From JAEUJM01 sp041918615 (GTDB lineage: Bacteria > Actinomycetota > Acidimicrobiia > Acidimicrobiales > DATDAH01), in assembly GCA_041918615.1 (NCBI GenBank), contig JAYRVH010000030.1, positions 284,817 through 348,816 on the forward strand: 64,000 bases of DNA. The letters run 5' to 3'. Below, piece after piece: positions 60,452 through 64,000 of this stretch. Numbering within the stretch: position 1 is the stretch's first letter; each line of letters opens with the position of its first letter. Under the pieces are notes generated by a model. The model worked only from the letters and a program-made list of their open reading frames with translations, searched no databases and had not been told where the DNA came from. The translations under genes were made by a program, and so were the position numbers.

Positions 60452-60471
60452 CGAGACCTGGGGTTGGAGCG

Positions 60472-60549
60472 GATCGGCCGAAAGGACGATCTGCGGACCG
60501 GCCGATCAGACGGTGCAGAAGTGGCCGGACTCCCGATGTGCGGCCGATC
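60472..60549. promoter_or_regulatory. three GATCGGCCG elements between the TCS and ABC transporter genes
   Basis: GATCGGCCG at 60472-60480, and its reverse complement CGGCCGATC at 60499-60507 and 60541-60549. The first two form a 9-bp inverted repeat with an 18-base spacer. Placed in the 166-bp region between divergent genes, they are candidate sites for the regulator. Confidence 0.5.
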
Positions 60550-60605
60550 CCAGATCCCGAGGATGTCAACCACGCCGCCCACGACGACACCCACGGAGCA
60601 CAGAC

Positions 60606-61325
60606 ATGATCAACGTCACCGGACTCACCAAGCACTACGGCGCCCGGCGCGCCGTCGACGACCTCAGCTTCGAGCTGGAGGCCGGCCGGGTCACCGGCTT
60701 CGTCGGTCCCAACGGCGCCGGCAAGTCCACCACCATGCGGATGATGGTCGACCTCACCCGGCCCGACCGAGGCGAGGTCCGCTACGACGGTGTCCGCTAC
60801 GCCGACCTCGCCCACCCCGCGCGAACCGTCGGTTCCGTCCTCGACGCCCGCTGCATGCACCCGGGTCGCACCGCCCGGAACCACCTCCGGGCCACCGCCG
60901 CCCTCAGCAGCATCCCGACCTCCCGGGTCGACGACGTGCTGGCCGACGTCGGACTCGAGAGCGTGGCCGACGAGCGGGCGGGCCGGTTCTCGCTCGGCAT
61001 GCGCCAGCGGCTCGCGCTCGCCAGTGCACTGCTGGGCGATCCGCGGGTCCTGGTGCTCGACGAGCCGTCCAACGGCCTCGACCCCGACGGCATCCGCTGG
61101 CTGCGGAACCGGCTGCGCAGCTTCGCCGACGCAGGCGGCACGGTCTTCGTGTCCAGCCACCTCATCGCCGAGCTCGCCAAGTTCGCCCACGACCTCGTCG
61201 TCGTCGGCGCCGGGCGGCTCATCGCCGCCGAGACCGTCGAATCCGTCACGTCCCGGACCGGGATGTCACTCGAGGACAGCCTCCTCGAGATGACCACGGC
61301 ATCCGCCGAGTTCGCCTCCGCATGA
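60606..61325 (+). CDS. ABC transporter ATP-binding protein (exporter type)
   Basis: A 239-aa ATPase: GFVGPNGAGKSTTMRMM near residue 33 (Walker A), FSLGMRQRLALASALLG near 133 (signature), VLVLDEPSNGLDPDGIR near 152 (Walker B and D-loop) and VSSHLIAEL near 184 (switch). This is the CcmA/DrrA-like exporter class. An ACGGAG ribosome site precedes the ATG. The stop overlaps the permease start (ATGA), forming a two-gene operon divergent from the two-component system. It may export a toxic compound. Confidence 0.9.
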   Translation: MINVTGLTKHYGARRAVDDLSFELEAGRVTGFVGPNGAGKSTTMRMMVDLTRPDRGEVRYDGVRYADLAHPARTVGSVLDARCMHPGRTARNHLRATAALSSIPTSRVDDVLADVGLESVADERAGRFSLGMRQRLALASALLGDPRVLVLDEPSNGLDPDGIRWLRNRLRSFADAGGTVFVSSHLIAELAKFAHDLVVVGAGRLIAAETVESVTSRTGMSLEDSLLEMTTASAEFASA

Positions 61326-62182
61326 CCACCGTCACCGCCAACTCCACCACCGAGCATGAGGAACCCCCCATGACCACCATCGAGGTACCGCACCCGCTGG
61401 CCGCCGAGGCCCCGAACACCATCGGCCCGCGCCCCGCCGGCCAGCTCGCTGCGGTCCTGCGCAGCGAACGGATCAAGTCCACCACCGTGCGGGCCAACAA
61501 GGTCCTCCTCGCCATCTCGGCGATCATCGGCCTGCTCATCTCGTGGGCCACCGCCACCTTCGTCACCGACGAGGTCCTGACCGTCACCGACGTCTTCGTC
61601 TACCCGACGCTGCTGACTGCAGTGCTGGCCGCCATCGCCGGCGTCCTGCTGTTCACCTCCGAGGTGCAGCACGGCACCCTCGCCGGCTCCCTCACCGCCC
61701 ACCCGTCGCGGTGGCCCGTCGTGGCCGCCAAGACCCTCCTTGCCACCGGCTTCGGCCTGCTCCTGGGTGTGGTCGGCATGGCCACCGGCTTCCTGGGCGC
61801 GCTGGCCGGCGGCATCGAGGTCGGCGACACCTCGGGCGTGATGACGACGGTGCTCTGGGGGCTGCTCTACACCGTCGGCTCGGCGCTGCTCGGTCTCGGA
61901 GTCGGGATGGTGGTCCGCCACAGCGCAGGTGCCGTCTCCGGCGTGCTCGTCTGGTGGCTGGTCGTCGAGAGCCTCGTCGTCCAGTTCGCCCCGCCCGAGG
62001 TCGTTCGGTTCGTGCCCTTCGACACCGGGTTCCGTACGCTCGGCATCGAGTCGGACTTCGACATACCCGAGGTCGTGGCCGCGGGGCTGTCGAACCCGCT
62101 CCACGCCTCGATCTTCTGGGGCTACGTCATCGCCGCCCTGGTCCTCGGGACGGCGCTGCTGGTGCGACGCGACGCCGACTGA
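61322..62182 (+). CDS. ABC-2-type transporter permease
   Basis: A 286-aa protein with a hydrophilic N-terminus of about 55 residues ending LRSERIKSTTVRANKV, then six TM helices including VLLAISAIIGLLISWATATFV, LLTAVLAAIAGVLLFTSEVQHGTL and the long IFWGYVIAALVLGTALLVRRDAD C-terminus. It resembles ABC-2 permeases paired with DrrA-like ATPases. The ATG overlaps the ATPase stop by four bases. Confidence 0.87.
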   Translation: MTTVTANSTTEHEEPPMTTIEVPHPLAAEAPNTIGPRPAGQLAAVLRSERIKSTTVRANKVLLAISAIIGLLISWATATFVTDEVLTVTDVFVYPTLLTAVLAAIAGVLLFTSEVQHGTLAGSLTAHPSRWPVVAAKTLLATGFGLLLGVVGMATGFLGALAGGIEVGDTSGVMTTVLWGLLYTVGSALLGLGVGMVVRHSAGAVSGVLVWWLVVESLVVQFAPPEVVRFVPFDTGFRTLGIESDFDIPEVVAAGLSNPLHASIFWGYVIAALVLGTALLVRRDAD

Positions 62183-62210
62183 GACGACGAAGCCTCCGGC
62201 CAGACGCAAA

Positions 62211-62239
62211 CCCCGGTGCCGGCTCGACCGGTGCCGGGG
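62211..62239 (+). terminator. imperfect hairpin after the ABC permease
   Basis: CCCCGGTGCCGG-CTCGA-CCGGTGCCGGGG: 10 of 12 pairs match, with the two TG positions unpaired. It lies 29 bases past the permease stop. Confidence 0.45.
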
Positions 62240-62337
62240 CGCTCGTCGCGCGTAGGTCCGCCCAGGTCTCTCCGGAGCGCCCGGTCGGGAACGGCCGGTC
62301 CCGTTCGGTGGCACGAATGACGGTCAGTGTGTCTCAG

Positions 62338-62343
62338 TATCTT
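62338..62343 (+). promoter_or_regulatory. -10 hexamer of the 62351-63188 operon
   Basis: TATCTT ends 7 bases before a GTG at 62351 that opens the first of three ATGA-coupled genes. Confidence 0.45.
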
Positions 62344-62350
62344 CGGTTCC

Positions 62351-62482
62351 GTGTCGAGTCGAGTGCAGACACCTGGCGAGCCGAGCGATGTCCACGCACC
62401 AGCGCTCGCCGAGAGCGTTCTTGAGGATCTCGGCGACCCGTGGACGTGCTGGTCGCGCGACGGTCTGGGTCACGCTCCATGA
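62351..62482 (+). CDS. 43-aa orphan protein, first gene of a three-gene cassette
   Basis: GTG-initiated frame MSSRVQTPGEPSDVHAPALA followed by ESVLEDLGDPWTCWSRDGLG. It ends in a TGA that overlaps the ATG of the next gene by four bases. A well-placed -10 makes it a credible leaderless gene although it is short. No family recognised; the acidic, Trp-containing sequence does not look like noise, but the evidence is thin. Confidence 0.45.
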   Translation: MSSRVQTPGEPSDVHAPALAESVLEDLGDPWTCWSRDGLGHAP

Positions 62483-62880
62483 CCACCCCACCGGCCGACG
62501 CAGGTGGACCCGGGATCATCCTGAACCTCGCCGGCGAGGGCGAAGTCGAGAGCGCGATCGACATCAACTCGCTGATCTTCCCCCTGCGCCCACCCGATCG
62601 GTGGGTGCTCGCACGCCGATTCATTCAGGCGGACATCACCGCGCTGTCGGTGCGAGGTGAGCTTGCTCGGGAGGTCGTGGGTCGCAAGCTGCCGATGATG
62701 ACGGACGAGGACCGCCGAGTGATCGTCGAGGAGGCGATTCGAGTCCTCATCCCCGGTGGTCTGCTGCGCCTCCACTCGAGCAGCGGTGGTGGAGTCCCAT
62801 GGCTGCATGCCTTCGAAGCCGCCGGCTTGAGCGCCGGTACGCTGGAGGGGATCTACGCAACAGGGGTGAAGCCTCGATGA
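62479..62880 (+). CDS. small class I methyltransferase-like protein
   Basis: A 133-aa protein: IILNLAGEGEVESAIDINSL near residues 13-32 (Gly-rich SAM loop and the acidic residue after the second strand), RRFIQADITAL near 45, then EEAIRVLIPGGLLRLHSSSG near 92-111, the typical post-motif strand, and AFEAAGL near the end. It lacks the N-terminal helices and the full length of an ordinary methyltransferase, which resembles methyltransferase-like C-terminal domains of polymorphic toxins. The ATG overlaps the previous stop and the stop overlaps the next start (ATGA both times). Confidence 0.6.
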   Translation: MTTPPADAGGPGIILNLAGEGEVESAIDINSLIFPLRPPDRWVLARRFIQADITALSVRGELAREVVGRKLPMMTDEDRRVIVEEAIRVLIPGGLLRLHSSSGGGVPWLHAFEAAGLSAGTLEGIYATGVKPR

Positions 62881-63188
62881 GTACGACACGCACTACGAAG
62901 AACGTCGCCGATTGGCTCGTCGCCCATCCGGCGCCGATTCACCGGAGCGGGCTCCCGGCCTGGTCGGATCGTGTCGAAGCCGAGCTGGGTGTGGAAGCCT
63001 TCGAAGAGTTGCTCGTTCTGCTTGCCGAAGGTGACCTAGAGGAGCAATACCAGGCCGTCGCCGCCGCGCGAGCCCTCGGCGCCGAGGTTTGGGCCGGCGG
63101 CGAGGAACCCAACGCTGTGTGGCTGGTCGATCTGCCTCACGATGAGCACCGACGGACCATCTGTCCCGGGCCTCAGCTCGCTGGCTGA
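62877..63188 (+). CDS. 103-aa acidic protein, possible partner or immunity protein
   Basis: A protein rich in Glu and Ala (VEAELGVEAFEELLVLLAEG, YQAVAAARALGAEVWAGGEE) with ADWLVAHPAPIHRSGLPAW near the start. No known domain. It is coupled by ATGA to the methyltransferase-like gene. Small acidic proteins directly after a toxin domain are often immunity proteins, so that is one option, but neither role is shown. A short frame ending VTREDILGTTYGQLGLRSLM and a stop follows at 63228-63296 and may be a remnant. Confidence 0.6.
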   Translation: MSTTRTTKNVADWLVAHPAPIHRSGLPAWSDRVEAELGVEAFEELLVLLAEGDLEEQYQAVAAARALGAEVWAGGEEPNAVWLVDLPHDEHRRTICPGPQLAG

Positions 63189-63346
63189 TCAAGGTCGGCC
63201 TGTGCACGAACTCTGATCCTCGGGTCACTCGCGAGGACATCCTCGGCACGACCTACGGCCAACTGGGCCTGAGATCACTGATGGGATCGACCTGAGCTCT
63301 CGGTGCCGACGTCTCGGCGCGGCTGGATGAGCTCTCATCTGGCGGG

Positions 63347-63877
63347 GTGTTGCCGGCGCGACCGCGGTCAGTGGAGCGACAGCATCCAGGCATGTCGTTC
63401 CCACCGAGACTGGTCGAGCCGTTGGCAGAGTCCGGTCACCTGGTCGTCGCCATCGATCCTCGCGACACGGGCGGATCGACCCGATACGACGGCCCACCGA
63501 TCGACCTCGGGGCGATCCTTGCGGGCGACCTCGCCGTAGCGCCGTACACCTACAACGACATGGCTACAGACGCACTCGGGGTGCTCGATGCGCTCGACGT
63601 CGAATCGGCTGTGTGGATCGGTCATTCGATGGGCGGCGGCGGCGTCGCCGCGGTTCAGGCCATGGCTCCTGACCGGGTGGACGGCCTCGTGTACTTCTCG
63701 TGCTCTCCCGGTTTCGGGGAAGGACCATCACCAGAGTTCCTCGATCTCGTCCTCCGCGACGAACCCGGCGACAGCGATACGGCAATCGCGTGGGCGGTCG
63801 ATGTCAGCCGGTGGTCGTTGGGTCGCCAGTTCGACGAGGCGACCGCGCCAGCCGATGCAGCGTGTCGGTGGCCATGA
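63347..63877 (+). pseudogene. truncated alpha/beta hydrolase
   Basis: The frame carries the middle of an alpha/beta hydrolase: VAIDPRDTGGST near residue 38 (conserved D-x-R-D/G-x-G-x-S) and the nucleophile elbow VWIGHSMGGGGVA near 88 (Ser 92). It lacks the N-terminal HG oxyanion motif and the catalytic Asp and His. The end (after ATAPADAACRWP) coincides with the start of IS-like terminal repeats. It looks like a gene split by insertion. Confidence 0.6.
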
Positions 63878-64000
63878 GATGTTGCCCACTGGCGGCCATG
63901 TAGCTGCCCGGTGGTGGCCAACAGAACTGCCCGGTGGCGGTCAGTTGTTCTGCCCTCGTTGATATTCGTCGCCTGTCGGGGTCCACCTGGTGGGCGCTCC
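63864..64000. mobile_element. probable end of an IS21-family insertion element, continuing past the window
   Basis: Starting near TGTCGGTGGCC, the sequence has three related units: TGCCCACTGGCGGCCA (63883-63898), TGCCCGGTGGTGGCCA (63905-63920) and TGCCCGGTGGCGGTCA (63928-63943), spaced 22 and 23 bases apart, with a partial copy GTCGGTGGCCA (63864-63874) before them. Multiple subterminal repeats of this length are typical of IS21-type ends. No transposase is visible inside the window. Confidence 0.55.

Overview
The window is GC-rich bacterial DNA with densely packed genes, many GTG starts and short or overlapping junctions. The gene content points to a high-GC actinobacterium: a cofactor F420 biosynthesis gene (cofC), two luciferase-like F420-type oxidoreductases, a WS/DGAT acyltransferase, several acyl-CoA ligases, and many genes whose start codon lies 6 to 9 bases after a TANNNT -10 hexamer (leaderless transcription). 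Acidimicrobiia is my best guess for the class, but this is inference from gene content only. I see no rRNA, tRNA or CRISPR array.

Layout. 1-6800: the end of a window-edge gpsA, cofC, a PIG-L deacetylase, a hotdog thioesterase, two divergently transcribed amidohydrolases of different superfamilies and a VOC protein. 6950-9800: a toxin-antitoxin zone with vapBC, a DUF4143 relic and hipBA, inserted downstream of a class I fumarase. Pieces of the fumarase 3' end are repeated twice in this zone, as if that end had served as an insertion site. 11400-22900: a flavodoxin and two adjacent branched-chain-amino-acid-type (Liv) ABC transporter cassettes with fused subunits and two related 2-TM small proteins. 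22900-31900: an LLM oxidoreductase, an alpha/beta hydrolase, an epimerase, an OmpR-type two-component system whose probable TTCTCAG-N4-TTCTCAG boxes also precede two small secreted or membrane proteins, a serine hydrolase and WS/DGAT. 32000-54400: a lipid and xenobiotic catabolism region with three AMP ligases, an M23 peptidase plus FG-GAP propeller split by a frameshift, nitronate monooxygenase, an amidohydrolase/ALDH/amidohydrolase operon behind a KstR-like palindrome, SDR/EthD, an ABC1 kinase, an isochorismatase-like protein, a sulfite-oxidase-fold membrane protein and nucleoside and tRNA-binding proteins. 54400-58500: an MgtC/DUF4010 membrane protein, then a graveyard of broken genes (VapC, AbiEi/DUF559, GNAT). 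58600-62200: a NarL-type two-component system divergent from an ABC exporter. 62300-64000: a leaderless three-gene cassette with ATGA overlaps that contains a methyltransferase-like domain, then an alpha/beta hydrolase cut by what looks like the end of an IS21-type element.

Functional reading. The catabolic genes (ligases, amidohydrolases, ALDH, SDR, NMO, LLM, thioesterase) fit acyl-CoA or ring-compound degradation, probably fed by the Liv-type importers. Two recurring candidate operators, CTGAC-N5-GTCAG and TNNAACNNGTTNNA-like, may coordinate them. The accessory material is concentrated at 7-9.8 kb, 55.7-58.5 kb and 62.3-64 kb.
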